This document shows positions 26,127 through 36,552 of a DNA stretch of 36,849 bases, in pieces. Position numbers and translations under genes: made by a program. How positions within the stretch are numbered: position 1 is the first letter of the stretch; each line of letters starts with the position of its first letter. Below the pieces are notes generated by a model. It was not told the DNA's origin. It saw nothing but the letters and a program-made list of their open reading frames with translations, and searched no databases. The stretch comes from Gammaproteobacteria bacterium. GTDB taxonomy: Bacteria; Pseudomonadota; Gammaproteobacteria; Arenicellales; UBA868. The DNA is taken from positions 1 through 36,849 of the forward strand of contig JAAZZE010000019.1 of the NCBI GenBank assembly GCA_014239255.1, given 5' to 3'.

Positions 26127-26501
26127 CTAAAATTGACGAGCCGCCGCAAGGCCAGCTGCAGCACCAAGCAGGCACAACAATACACTGGATACGATATTCA
26201 CCAAGGCTCTTTGCCATTGCTCGGCCTCAAGCAGGGTCAAGGTCTCTACCGAAAAGGCAGAAAATGTAGTAAACCCCCCTAAAAGTCCAATACACAACCC
26301 GCTGCGTAGAAGATCTACAGCTGGCCCGCGCGCGCTAAGGATAACCACGAGGGCGCCCAGAAAAAATGAGCCACTGATATTGATCAACAAGGTACCCCAG
26401 GGAAATCCGGGGCCAGTTAAGGCCGAAATGCGTGTCTGTGCAAAAAAGCGCAACATCGCGCCTAAAGCACCGCCGGCACCAATCACAAAATAATGAAGCA
26501 C
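26127..26501 (-). CDS. crcB: Fluoride channel CrcB/Fluc
   Basis: 124 residues, four helices, normal length. Fluc is a dual-topology dimer that lets fluoride leave the cell. Hallmarks: [12 protein letters not shown] near the start, the pore asparagine in [16 protein letters not shown], and the [12 protein letters not shown] break motif of helix 3, whose phenylalanines form the fluoride-lining box. It is a single full-length copy rather than a heterodimer pair. It starts four bases after lolA in an operon, with no leader where a fluoride riboswitch could sit. Confidence 0.95.
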   Translation of the reverse strand: MLHYFVIGAGGALGAMLRFFAQTRISALTGPGFPWGTLLINISGSFFLGALVVILSARGPAVDLLRSGLCIGLLGGFTTFSAFSVETLTLLEAEQWQRALVNIVSSVLLCLLGAAAGLAAARQF

Positions 26502-26505
26502 CTTG

Positions 26506-27171
26506 TCAAAGCTCCTCTTTAATCATATCAACCCCTGCGGGCAGGTTCAGTCTAAAAAGGTCATTCGGTAATTGATCGTTGACGATAACGTTATCAAACT
26601 GGAGTCGGGTAATCTGATCCAACTGATCCAGCATCTGCACCAGACGCAAGCCACCATTTTCAAACCCGAGCTGAATCTGAGAAAATGGTGCGGAAGAATC
26701 TTTAGGAAAAAGAGTCACCCATGAGATTGCACCTTGTTCGCCGAGGTACTCAATCAAATAGGAATCACCGGGTTTATCCGCGTTGACGAGTAACGCCGCT
26801 GGGGTATTGCCCAGGGTTTTTGATTGATTTCGAACGATCACTTGTTCAAGCCCAACGTCATAGACCCAAAGACGGACGCCATCTGCCAGCACCTCTTGCT
26901 CCACCGGTTGACCATAACTCCAACGAAATCTACCTGGCCGGGAAAGCCACATTCGTCCAGAAGTCTCCTGCAATGGCACAAGATCTTCGTCTAGGACAAC
27001 CTGATGAAAATCAGCTTGCAGTGTACGAACCTTAACAAAAAAGTCTTCCAGTAAATCCCCATCAGCGAAGACTGCTAACGGTGTGATAAAACTCAGAACC
27101 GTCCCGGCCAGTCCAAATATCCAAAACCGATACCGGTTCCGACCGATTGTTGACATCAAATTCAGTTTCAT
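26506..27171 (-). CDS. lolA: Outer-membrane lipoprotein carrier protein LolA
   Basis: 221 residues. A signal peptide (RYRFWIFGLAGTVLSFITPLAVFA) is followed by the LolA fold, an open beta-barrel that shuttles lipoproteins across the periplasm from LolCDE to LolB: VRTLQADFHQVVLDED, SGRMWLSRPGRFRWSY, VWVYD-like DGVRLWVYDVGLEQV, and IQLGFENGGLRLVQMLDQLDQIT. It overlaps ftsK by four bases and is followed by crcB, not rarA as in many gammaproteobacteria. An alternative start at the second Met (27156) is possible. Confidence 0.94.
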   Translation of the reverse strand: MKLNLMSTIGRNRYRFWIFGLAGTVLSFITPLAVFADGDLLEDFFVKVRTLQADFHQVVLDEDLVPLQETSGRMWLSRPGRFRWSYGQPVEQEVLADGVRLWVYDVGLEQVIVRNQSKTLGNTPAALLVNADKPGDSYLIEYLGEQGAISWVTLFPKDSSAPFSQIQLGFENGGLRLVQMLDQLDQITRLQFDNVIVNDQLPNDLFRLNLPAGVDMIKEEL

Positions 27172-29480
27172 TGGGGTGGAGGCGGAGCCAGCACCTCCCG
27201 CTTGCCGCTTTCAAGGGGGCCTACAGCACCGGCTGCCTCCATTGTTTCTATCATTCGGGCCGCGCGGTTGTAGCCAACTCGCAGATGCCGTTGAACGGAT
27301 GATATTGACGCACGCCTGGTCTCAGTGACAAAGGATAAAGCTTTGTCATAAAGTGGGTCGTCTTCCCCGCTTTCGCTACCGCCCAAGCTTTCGATTGGCA
27401 TAGAGCCCGCGAGTGCCGTGTCATCTACCACCGCTTCGAGATATGCGGGCTCTCCACTGCTTCGCAGTTGGTCTGCAACCCGGTGAACTTCCTGATCTGA
27501 CACAAACGAGCCGTGAACCCGAATAGGAAACCCTGTGCCAGGCGGCAAAAACAACATGTCTCCGTGGCCCAGTAGTTGCTCGGCCCCCATTTGATCGAGA
27601 ACCGTGCGCGAATCGGCGCGTGATGAGACCTGAAATGCGACTCTGGTCGGAATATTTGCCTTGATCAACCCTGTGACCACATCGACTGAAGGTCTTTGAG
27701 TTGCTAGAACTAGGTGGATACCAGCCGCCCGAGCTCGTTGGGCGATCCGGGTGATGAGTTCCTCAATCTTTTTCCCGACAACCATCAGCAGATCGGCAAA
27801 CTCATCGACGATTACCACCACATAGGGAATGGTCTCGAGTTGAGGCGGGTCAGTAACATCTCCTGGTAGCGGGATAAACAACGGATCATCCAAGGGTTTG
27901 CCCGCATCAATTGCAGCTTTTACCTTACGGTTGTAGCCCACAATATTCCGGACCCCAAGGGCCGCCATAAGGCGAAAACGCCGATCCATTTCCACAATGC
28001 ACCAGCGCAACGCATTAGCCGCCTTTTTCATATCCGTAACCACCGGCGTCAGCAGATGTGGAATTCCTTCATATACCGAAAGCTCAAGCATTTTTGGATC
28101 GATCATAATCATACGGACATCTTCAGGGGTAGACTTGTAGATGATGCTCAAAATTATTGCGTTGATACAAACTGATTTTCCTGCGCCAGTAGTGCCAGCT
28201 ACAAGTAAGTGTGGCATCTTGCATAGATCTGAGACGATCGTCTCACCTGCGATATCTTTACCAAGGATAAGGGTCAGCGGGCTCTTACTGCCCTCGTACA
28301 CTTCTGAGGCTAACCCTTCTAACAGAAAAACAGTCTCTCGGCTTTCATTGGGAATCTCCAGGCCAATGTAGGTTTTGCCGGGAATGTTTTCGACCACACG
28401 AACGCTCACTACTGACAATGCACGAGCGAGATCTCTAGCCAAACCCACTATCTGGCTCGCTTTAATGCCCGCTGCCGGGTCGACCTCGAATCGGGTAATC
28501 ACAGGACCCGGCTGTACGGAAACCACTCGGACCTCTACATTGAAATCGCGAAGTTTCTTCTCTACCAGGCGAGACATCATTTCCAACGCGTCTTTGCTGT
28601 AACCTCCAGCCTGTTCACCTGGTCGATCAAGTAACTTCAATGCTGGAAGATCACCCTGAGGCCCCTTGCCTTCGATAAATAATGGTATCGAAGCTTGTTT
28701 TTCTTTGTGGATCCGTGTGCCTTCCCTGCTTGGTGCAATTTTTGGATCTATTCGAGGAGGCTCCTTTTGATCCATCTCGCGACGTATTTCCGCAACACTC
28801 TCTTGACGCTGGCGACGGGAGCGAGCGCCTTGAACTTTGTCTACCCAGGTAACAACTAGCGACCAACCTTTGTCCGCCAGTAGGCAGGACCATGCCCCGA
28901 CGCGGTCCATGATGGTAAACCACGACACGTCAAGCGCCCACGATAGCCCGGCGACTAGAGAAACAACCAGCGCGACAGTGGCTCCAACTGAGCCGAAAAC
29001 TTCAAGCAACCAGCTTCCGATGACAATACCTAGCCACCCGCCACCGGCGCCCGGGCCGTGGTCGAGTCCAGAGCCAAAATGGAGAAATTCGATACCGCAA
29101 GCAGAGACTACCGTTAGAACGAAGCCAAGTCCGTGCATTATTCGGACATGTCGGCTGTTAACCTCTTTTGAACGCCTCAAAATACGGGCGCTCAATAAAG
29201 CAAAAATCAGAGGAAAAAGGTAGGCCGAGTAACCAAACGCATGAAGAAAAAGATCCGCGAACCAGGCCCCAAAACGGCCTCCCAGATTCCGGATCGGCCC
29301 TCCCGCGCCAGTAGAGGTCCATCCCGGGTCATAAGCAGAGAAAGACACGAGACAAGCCAGGAGATAACCTGTCAGAGCAACCAACCCGATCACCAAAATT
29401 TCTCGACCTAGCCGAACCAGGCGCGGCGATATACCGGTATTATTCGCGTTACGCGTGTTCTTTTTTCGTGCCTGTGCCAA
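27168..29480 (-). CDS. ftsK: DNA translocase FtsK
   Basis: 770 residues, a compact FtsK/SpoIIIE. Four N-terminal helices anchor it at the septum (LVRLGREILVIGLVALTGYLL and following). A short linker (about 220-260) replaces the long Pro/Gln linker of Escherichia coli. The motor has Walker A GTTGAGKSVCINAI at about residue 427 and Walker B VVIVDEFADLLM, then LVLATQRPSVDVVTGLIKANIPTRVAF. The last 70 residues are the winged-helix gamma domain that reads KOPS sequences and activates XerCD (YDKALSFVTETRRASISSVQRHLRVGYNRAARMIETME). It segregates the chromosome terminus at division. It is the first gene of this operon, divergent from trxB. Confidence 0.97.
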   Translation of the reverse strand: MAQARKKNTRNANNTGISPRLVRLGREILVIGLVALTGYLLACLVSFSAYDPGWTSTGAGGPIRNLGGRFGAWFADLFLHAFGYSAYLFPLIFALLSARILRRSKEVNSRHVRIMHGLGFVLTVVSACGIEFLHFGSGLDHGPGAGGGWLGIVIGSWLLEVFGSVGATVALVVSLVAGLSWALDVSWFTIMDRVGAWSCLLADKGWSLVVTWVDKVQGARSRRQRQESVAEIRREMDQKEPPRIDPKIAPSREGTRIHKEKQASIPLFIEGKGPQGDLPALKLLDRPGEQAGGYSKDALEMMSRLVEKKLRDFNVEVRVVSVQPGPVITRFEVDPAAGIKASQIVGLARDLARALSVVSVRVVENIPGKTYIGLEIPNESRETVFLLEGLASEVYEGSKSPLTLILGKDIAGETIVSDLCKMPHLLVAGTTGAGKSVCINAIILSIIYKSTPEDVRMIMIDPKMLELSVYEGIPHLLTPVVTDMKKAANALRWCIVEMDRRFRLMAALGVRNIVGYNRKVKAAIDAGKPLDDPLFIPLPGDVTDPPQLETIPYVVVIVDEFADLLMVVGKKIEELITRIAQRARAAGIHLVLATQRPSVDVVTGLIKANIPTRVAFQVSSRADSRTVLDQMGAEQLLGHGDMLFLPPGTGFPIRVHGSFVSDQEVHRVADQLRSSGEPAYLEAVVDDTALAGSMPIESLGGSESGEDDPLYDKALSFVTETRRASISSVQRHLRVGYNRAARMIETMEAAGAVGPLESGKREVLAPPPPQ

Positions 29481-29572
29481 GTGACAGCCGCCTTTGCGTA
29501 AAATATTTGCCCAATCGCCCTGGGATTATATCGAAACGTGGCTTTTAACCCGTAATAGATATATTAATCTGA

Positions 29573-30595
<1,023 letters not shown>

Positions 30596-30604
30596 TTGCC
30601 CACT

Positions 30605-31132
30605 ATGGCAAAAAAACCAACAAATCCCCGTCCTTCAGTATCGTCTGCCGAGGCGCAGCTTTTTCGTAACTCAGTGTCGCAGGTGAAACCTTTGGACTTC
30701 GAGGAGCGCGTTGAGGACGCGCGCCCGCAAAAAAAACGCCGCCCAACCGCGCCGCCGATCCACAGTCCTCAGGGTATTGAAAAACTGGATGGAGATCTTT
30801 TTTACCGGCCCGGTGTTTCCCGTCGATTACTTAATGATTTACGTAATGGACGTATACGTCCAGGATCCGTAATCGACCTGCACGGCCGTACTAGGGTCGA
30901 AGCCAAGCGCGAATTAGCCCACTTTGTGGAGCGAAGTGGAGACTTATACGAGCGGTGTCTTCTCGTTATTACTGGACGTGGATCACATTCGCCCGATGGG
31001 TACTCCCCGGTTCGTGAAGAAGCTCTAGCCTTATTACGGCAATTGTCGGAAGTTCAAGCATACGCTTGCGCTCAGGCCGATGATGGTGGTAGCGGCGCCT
31101 TTTATGTGCTTACCGGCCGGCCAAGGCGGTGA
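30605..31132 (+). CDS. Smr-domain protein (DNA/RNA-nicking fold)
   Basis: 175 residues from the ATG nine bases after the trxB stop. The N-terminal half is basic and low in structure (AKKPTNPRPS, RPQKKRRPTAPPIH). The C-terminal half is an Smr domain of the MutS2 C-terminal type: VIDLHGRTRVEAKRELAHFV contains the DLHG motif and LLVITGRGSHSPDGYSPVREEAL the TGxGxxS motif, ending in YVLTGRPRR. The layout matches the YdaL/SmrA/SmrB group; in Escherichia coli SmrB cleaves mRNA behind collided ribosomes and SmrA is less understood. Which one this is cannot be told. Its 3' end overlaps the convergent ispF by 23 bases. Confidence 0.88.
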   Translation: MAKKPTNPRPSVSSAEAQLFRNSVSQVKPLDFEERVEDARPQKKRRPTAPPIHSPQGIEKLDGDLFYRPGVSRRLLNDLRNGRIRPGSVIDLHGRTRVEAKRELAHFVERSGDLYERCLLVITGRGSHSPDGYSPVREEALALLRQLSEVQAYACAQADDGGSGAFYVLTGRPRR

Positions 31133-31595
31133 GCAACACTATTGCCTGCGCAGCGATCCCCTCTTGTGCGCCGGTAAATCCAAGGCCGTCAGTTGTCGTG
31201 GCCTTAATATTGACAGCCCCTACTTGAATCTGAAGATCGCAGGCCAGGTTTTCTCGCATTTGGGGAATGTAGTCGGCCAATTTAGGTTTTTGGGCGATGA
31301 CCGTGGCGTCGACATTGACTACCCTAAATTCTGAAGCATCCAGCAATTTATAGATTTCGATCAGAAACTCTCTGCTCGGTCGTCCAGCATGAGCCGCATC
31401 GCTATCAGGAAAATGGGCGCCGAGATCGCCCTTACCGGCCGCCCCTAGGAGGGCATCAGCCACCGCATGAATTAGAACATCGGCATCACTATGACCTGCG
31501 AGTCCACATGAAAAAGGGATCTCCACACCCCCTATCCAAAGAGGCCGCCCGACAACCAACCGATGGGCGTCATAACCTTGGCCTATTCGGTACAT
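31110..31595 (-). CDS. ispF: 2-C-methyl-D-erythritol 2,4-cyclodiphosphate synthase
   Basis: 161 residues, standard length. MEP pathway step producing MEcPP. Metal-binding YDAHRLV (Asp and His of the zinc site) starts the protein. GGVEIPFSCGLAGHSDADVLIHAVADALLGA is the conserved core, and KATTTDGLGFTGAQEGIAAQAIVLL is the C-terminal signature. It overlaps the end of ispD by 13 bases, so the two are translated from one message but as separate proteins, not a fused IspDF. Confidence 0.97.
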   Translation of the reverse strand: MYRIGQGYDAHRLVVGRPLWIGGVEIPFSCGLAGHSDADVLIHAVADALLGAAGKGDLGAHFPDSDAAHAGRPSREFLIEIYKLLDASEFRVVNVDATVIAQKPKLADYIPQMRENLACDLQIQVGAVNIKATTTDGLGFTGAQEGIAAQAIVLLTALAGR

Positions 31596-32305
31596 GAAGC
31601 TGCTTCTTGCTCCTTGAGAATGGCGCTGGCAACGACCATGTCTGACTGGTGTGTCACCTTAATATTATAGTCCCCGCAATTAACCAGTTTCGGCCTTAAC
31701 CCTAAAGCTTCGATAGCTTGGGCTTCGTCGGTGCAAGTCTCGCCACGGTCGTGACAGCGGTCGATGGCCTCGATAAGAGTTCTTACCGGGAAAAGCTGTG
31801 GCGTTTGGGCATGCCACAACCCGTTACGCGAAACCGTGCCGGAAACGCGACTGTCCGAGTCACCTGTTTTCAGAGTATCAACTGCCGGCGTTGCAAGCAA
31901 TCCTCCCGCTGGGTGAAAGTTAACTTCCCGAATCAATCGTTCAATGTCGGCGCCTGTCACGCAGGGTCTCGCTGCATCATGAACTAAAACCCACGATTGA
32001 ACTTCCCCGCATTTCACCAACTCATCAAGGCCAAGGCGCACGGTTCGCGAACGTGTTTTACCCCCGACGTAAGTCTGTGGAGATCCCGGTATCTCATCTT
32101 TCAAGCTGGCCCATTGTCTATCGTCCTCGGCAAGGCCAACGCTGACCCCACAGATGGCATCAATCTCGGAGAGACGCTGCAAACAATGAAACACAAGTGG
32201 AACCCCGTTTAATTGCTCGTACTGTTTAGGCCTAGTTTGTCCAAATCGCCGGCCCCTTCCGGCACACGGAACCAGCGTCCAGATGTTGTGTTCGGCAGTA
32301 TTCAA
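31583..32305 (-). CDS. ispD: 2-C-methyl-D-erythritol 4-phosphate cytidylyltransferase
   Basis: 240 residues. MEP pathway step that couples MEP to CTP. The N-terminal nucleotide-binding loop LVPCAGRGRRFGQTRPKQYEQLNG contains the Gly-rich turn and the catalytic Arg/Lys pair. VLVHDAARPCV and TPAVDTLK follow, and LWHAQTPQLFP is present in the dimer arm. It is divergent from mfd, with 83 bases between the starts. Confidence 0.96.
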   Translation of the reverse strand: MNTAEHNIWTLVPCAGRGRRFGQTRPKQYEQLNGVPLVFHCLQRLSEIDAICGVSVGLAEDDRQWASLKDEIPGSPQTYVGGKTRSRTVRLGLDELVKCGEVQSWVLVHDAARPCVTGADIERLIREVNFHPAGGLLATPAVDTLKTGDSDSRVSGTVSRNGLWHAQTPQLFPVRTLIEAIDRCHDRGETCTDEAQAIEALGLRPKLVNCGDYNIKVTHQSDMVVASAILKEQEAASCTE

Positions 32306-32388
32306 TTACTGTAAAACCAAGTTGGCAAACCTTCAACTCCCGAGTTTACGATAAAATAGATCACCCATTTCTGTCTCGCGCCCCGTCG

Positions 32389-35300
32389 TTGCCCTCACTC
32401 CCCTTCCCAATCCAATCACCTATCGACGGGAACTCAGTGGTCATCTGGGATCGGTTACCGGGGGCTGCGCTCGCCCTTGCCATTCACCAGGTCAGCCGTC
32501 AGCATCGCCACCTCGTGGTAGTTGCCGAATCTGCACGCCAACTTCAGCTACTAAGTGATGAAATCCGATTTTTTCTGTCGGACAACGACAAAGATGTGTG
32601 CATTTTACCGGGTTGGGAATGCCTCCCCTACGACCACTACTCTCCGCACCCCCAAATCACCTCCGAACGCTTAAAGACGCTGACTCGACTTATCAGTGGG
32701 CAACCGTTTATCGTGTTGCTCACGCTCGACCAGCTGATATACCGGATTCCACCAACCGACTATATCTCAGGCTGCAGTTTCGACTTATCTCGAGGCGCAA
32801 GGATCAATCTGACAACTTTTCGAGACCGCCTGGCCGACTCCGGCTACCTTTCGGTCTCTCGTGTGTTAACTCAAGGGGAGTTCGCGGTTCGCGGAGGACT
32901 CATCGATGTCTTCCCAATGGGTCAAGAATGGCCCTTTCGACTGGATCTATTTGGGGACGAGCTCGAAAATATCCGATATTTTGACCCCCTAACCCAAAAA
33001 TCAACCCAGCTGACTGAAAAACTCTCCATCCTCCCGGCTCGGGAGTTTCCGACCGATCCAACAGCAGTCGAGACATTTCGGGCAAATTTTCGCAAACAAT
33101 TTACTGGCGATCCCCAGGGTTCACTTATTTATCGCGAAGTCAGTCAGGGGAATTTTCCGGCCGGCATTGAGTTCTATCTACCGCTTTTCTTTAATTCTCC
33201 AGGAACTTTTTTCGACTACCTGCCGGCGCATACATGCTGTATCGTTCCTTCCGATCTTTCTTCACTTATGGCTGGAGAATGGGCTACGTTCGACGATCGC
33301 TATTCGCAGGCCGGCATTGACCCTGAACGTCGACCTATGCCCCCACCTTCGGTCGCGCTGACCCCCGACCAAGCCGCAGAACGCTTGAAGACTTTCCGGC
33401 AGATACAATTCAGCGCCTCGGGCGATGCCGGCACCGTCAAACATGCCCCCTTTTTCGCCAAAGAGTTACCGCTATACCCTGTCAATCATAAGGCCGAACA
33501 GCCATTTTCGAGCCTGATCGATCGACTGACTCGTCCTGAGGGTTCACGAGTTTTACTTAATGTGGAGACTGCCGGTCGGGCTGAAACGCTTCGTGAACTA
33601 CTTAGACATCAACAGATCGCCACATTGGAGTATCCCAGTTGGGATGCTTTTCTTGACTCGGATTCAACGATCATCGGTATTATTGTGTCAGCCCTAGACC
33701 GAGGGTTGTGTGTTTCGGATGCCGGACTGGAAATTATCGTTGAGTCACAACTATACGGCGAACGAGTGCACCAGCGACGTCGCCATGCGCAGTCCGTGGA
33801 CGCACACAAGATCATCCGATCTATCGCGGAACTTCATTTCCAAGATCCAGTGGTTCACCGGGATCATGGTGTTGGCCGATTTTTGGGGCTGACTCATATC
33901 GGGGTTGGGGATGAAGAAGCCGAATTTCTTATCGTTCAGTATCGGGATGAAGGCAGACTCTATGTTCCGGTCTTGAATGTTGGTGTTTTATCGCGCTACA
34001 TTGGTGGGGATGCGGAGACAGCGCCGCTACATAGGCTCGGAGGCGAGCAGTGGGACAAAGCCCGCGATCGTGCCACGAAACGTGCACGAGATGCTGCAGC
34101 AGAGCTTCTTAAAACCCAGGCTTTGCGCCACATTCGTGAGGGTGAGGCTTTTGTGGTCCCCGAGGATGACTACACAGCCTTTTGTAGCGGGTTTCCTTAC
34201 GACGAGACTGTCGGCCAGGAATCGGCGATTAACGAGGTTCTTGGTGATCTGGCGGCCCCCTTGCCCATGGATCGGCTTGTTTGTGGTGACGTCGGCTTTG
34301 GCAAAACCGAGGTAGCCTTAAGAGCAGCGTTTGTGGTTGTCAGCAATAGTCGCCAGGTAGCAGTCCTCGCGCCGACAACCTTACTTACTAAACAGCACTT
34401 CGAGTCATTTCGTGAACGTTTTTCGGGTCACGCTGTGCGCATCGGGTGTCTGTCACGCTTTCAAAGCAAGGCGCAAAATGAAAATACTGTTGAGGCCCTA
34501 CGGACCGGGACTATAGACATCGTAGTCGGGACACATCGATTACTGCAAGAGGACCTCAATTTCGCCCGACTAGGGCTGGTGATTATTGATGAGGAACACC
34601 GTTTCGGTGTGCGGCAGAAAGAAAGTTTGAAGAAACTTCGCGAAAGCGTTGATGTGCTTACTCTAACAGCGACACCTATTCCACGAACGCTCAATATTGC
34701 TCTGTCCGGAATTCGCTCTATATCCCTTATTGGGTCGCCACCCGCCGGAAGGGTGGCTATCGATACCACGGTTCGGCCATTTTCAAATAGCCTTATTCGT
34801 GAGGCCTGCCTTCGGGAAATACATCGTGGGGGACAGGTGTACTACCTTCATAACGATGTCCGATCCATAGAGCGGGCCGCTGCCAGCTTGCGCGAACTCG
34901 TCCCGACAGCCCAAGTCCGTGTGGCCCATGGGCAGATGCGGGAGTTGGATCTAGAGTCAGTGATGCGCGATTTTTACCACCAAAGATTCAATGTACTGGT
35001 GTGTAGCACCATCATCGAAAGCGGCATTGACGTCCCTAGTGCCAACACTATCATTATAAATCGGGCTGACCGGTTCGGGCTTGCTCAGTTGCATCAACTG
35101 CGCGGGCGCGTTGGGCGTTCAAGGCACCAGGCCTACGCGTTCCTCCTCACGCCACCTGAGGCAGTTTTGAGCTCAACTGCTCAGCGCAGGCTCGCCGCCA
35201 TCGAGCAGTTGACCGACCTTGGTGTTGGCTTTGAGCTCGCCAATCATGACCTTGAGATCCGAGGTGCGGGTGAACTACTCGGCGAGGGCCAAAGTGGAGT

Positions 35301-35874
35301 GATCGAGGAAATCGGGTTTTCGATGTATTCTGAATACCTAAACCGGGCTATTCGGGATCTCTCTCCAGACGTAAATACTGCAGTTCCCCAAACCTCACTC
35401 AACAACCGGCCTGAGGTCAATTTATCGGTTGCCGCGTTCTTCCCTGAGGCTTTCCTCCCGGATGTACATTTACGCCTGATGCTTTATCAAAGAATCTCAG
35501 CGTGCGATGATCACCAGTCGTTGCATGAACTGCAATTGGAGGTCATAGACCGCTTCGGGCTCATACCAGGAGAAGGAAGCATGGTTTTTCGTCTTGCGAC
35601 TCTTCAATTAAACGGCGCCGCACACGGTGTTCGCGTGATTCAGGCAGGAAAAACCCGGGGTCGGGTTGCTTTTTTGCAAACTACCTCCGTCAATCCAAAA
35701 AGAATTGCTCATCTGTTAACACGCCATGCTGGAGTATTCAGTATGATTTCCCCGTTAGAGCTTGGATTTACAATGGCTTTAAATCAACCCGAGCATCGTG
35801 TTGTCTTTTGCGAGTGGCTAACTGGGATGCTGGACTCCGCACAGCCGTTTAAACCCCTACCCTTGTTCAGTTGA
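32389..35874 (+). CDS. mfd: Transcription-repair coupling factor Mfd
   Basis: 1161 residues, full length. It pushes stalled RNA polymerase off damaged DNA and recruits UvrA. The start is a TTG: there is no nearby ATG or GTG, and the following residues (PSLPFPIQSPIDG) align with the beginning of the family. N-terminal UvrB-like module (GWECLPYDHYSPHPQITSERL; GEFAVRGGLIDVFPMG). RNA polymerase interacting domain around residues 484-545 (VVHRDHGVGRFLGL). RecG-like translocase with Walker A CGDVGFGKTEVALR near residue 631 and DEEH in VIIDEEHRFGVRQKE near 732, then LTATPIPRTLN and QLHQLRGRVGRS. C-terminal D7 domain (LRLMLYQRISACDD). No ribosome site is evident before the TTG. Confidence 0.97.
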   Translation: MPSLPFPIQSPIDGNSVVIWDRLPGAALALAIHQVSRQHRHLVVVAESARQLQLLSDEIRFFLSDNDKDVCILPGWECLPYDHYSPHPQITSERLKTLTRLISGQPFIVLLTLDQLIYRIPPTDYISGCSFDLSRGARINLTTFRDRLADSGYLSVSRVLTQGEFAVRGGLIDVFPMGQEWPFRLDLFGDELENIRYFDPLTQKSTQLTEKLSILPAREFPTDPTAVETFRANFRKQFTGDPQGSLIYREVSQGNFPAGIEFYLPLFFNSPGTFFDYLPAHTCCIVPSDLSSLMAGEWATFDDRYSQAGIDPERRPMPPPSVALTPDQAAERLKTFRQIQFSASGDAGTVKHAPFFAKELPLYPVNHKAEQPFSSLIDRLTRPEGSRVLLNVETAGRAETLRELLRHQQIATLEYPSWDAFLDSDSTIIGIIVSALDRGLCVSDAGLEIIVESQLYGERVHQRRRHAQSVDAHKIIRSIAELHFQDPVVHRDHGVGRFLGLTHIGVGDEEAEFLIVQYRDEGRLYVPVLNVGVLSRYIGGDAETAPLHRLGGEQWDKARDRATKRARDAAAELLKTQALRHIREGEAFVVPEDDYTAFCSGFPYDETVGQESAINEVLGDLAAPLPMDRLVCGDVGFGKTEVALRAAFVVVSNSRQVAVLAPTTLLTKQHFESFRERFSGHAVRIGCLSRFQSKAQNENTVEALRTGTIDIVVGTHRLLQEDLNFARLGLVIIDEEHRFGVRQKESLKKLRESVDVLTLTATPIPRTLNIALSGIRSISLIGSPPAGRVAIDTTVRPFSNSLIREACLREIHRGGQVYYLHNDVRSIERAAASLRELVPTAQVRVAHGQMRELDLESVMRDFYHQRFNVLVCSTIIESGIDVPSANTIIINRADRFGLAQLHQLRGRVGRSRHQAYAFLLTPPEAVLSSTAQRRLAAIEQLTDLGVGFELANHDLEIRGAGELLGEGQSGVIEEIGFSMYSEYLNRAIRDLSPDVNTAVPQTSLNNRPEVNLSVAAFFPEAFLPDVHLRLMLYQRISACDDHQSLHELQLEVIDRFGLIPGEGSMVFRLATLQLNGAAHGVRVIQAGKTRGRVAFLQTTSVNPKRIAHLLTRHAGVFSMISPLELGFTMALNQPEHRVVFCEWLTGMLDSAQPFKPLPLFS

Positions 35875-35875
35875 A

Positions 35876-36541
35876 ATGACCTCGTTATCCCCTGTTTTCC
35901 GGTCTTCCGGCACCTTGGTGGGCGTTCGACCAACGACGTTTTGGCTTATAAGTCCTGCCGTTGTGTTGGCTCTTTTAATGTTCGGGTTACCCGTCCTCGC
36001 CGCGGACAACTATGAACTGGAGCTTCTCGTTTTTGTAGTTGAGGGCTCACCAGGGCTAGAAACAGCGCTCCACGCAGAAGCACCCTTACTCCTCACTGAA
36101 TCCAGGATGTATCGACGAAGCCTATCTTCTAAAGCTCCACAAATTCTTCCACGAGGTGTGGGCCGATTAGCCGGCGCCCGTAAGGCTATCGAAGCTCGTG
36201 CCGGCTACCGCATTCTGGCGCATAGCAGAATAATCAAAACCCCATCGTCCCCTTTTGGAACAACGCAATACGGGTTATTAAATACACTGTCGGAATTTCC
36301 ATCTCGGTTGACTACCTATTTTCGCCTTTACACTACCGGGTCTTTTTTCTTACAGTCTTCAATACTTTACCGCCCTGGATTAAAGATTGCACCTTCCGCC
36401 GGATTATCCGATTTATCACAAAATTTACATGCAAGGGAGAGCCTGGCAATTCAGGAAACTCGACGTATCAGATTCAAAGAAGTGCACTACCTCGACCACC
36501 CGTCGTTCGGGGCCTTGATTGTTTTAACGCCTAAGACCTAA
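35876..36541 (+). CDS. CsiV-like periplasmic protein
   Basis: 221 residues starting one base after the mfd stop. A membrane signal segment (LISPAVVLALLMFGLPVLAA) is preceded by about 25 residues; cleavage after LAA would leave DNYELELLVFVVEG. The opening YELELLVF and the closing RRIRFKEVHYLDHPSFGALIVLTP are the two conserved ends of the CsiV family, whose Vibrio cholerae member binds peptidoglycan and is needed for CRISPR-unrelated D-amino-acid resistance. The gene directly after mfd is the usual place for this family in gammaproteobacteria. The exact role in this organism is unknown; the central region is poorly conserved. Confidence 0.75.
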   Translation: MTSLSPVFRSSGTLVGVRPTTFWLISPAVVLALLMFGLPVLAADNYELELLVFVVEGSPGLETALHAEAPLLLTESRMYRRSLSSKAPQILPRGVGRLAGARKAIEARAGYRILAHSRIIKTPSSPFGTTQYGLLNTLSEFPSRLTTYFRLYTTGSFFLQSSILYRPGLKIAPSAGLSDLSQNLHARESLAIQETRRIRFKEVHYLDHPSFGALIVLTPKT

Positions 36542-36552
36542 TTTAGTTGTGG

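Noticed and set aside
26105-26185. 27-residue N-terminal extension of serS
   Set aside because: The sequence is cysteine-rich and alien to the family, overlaps crcB, and the family start [11 protein letters not shown] is at 26104.
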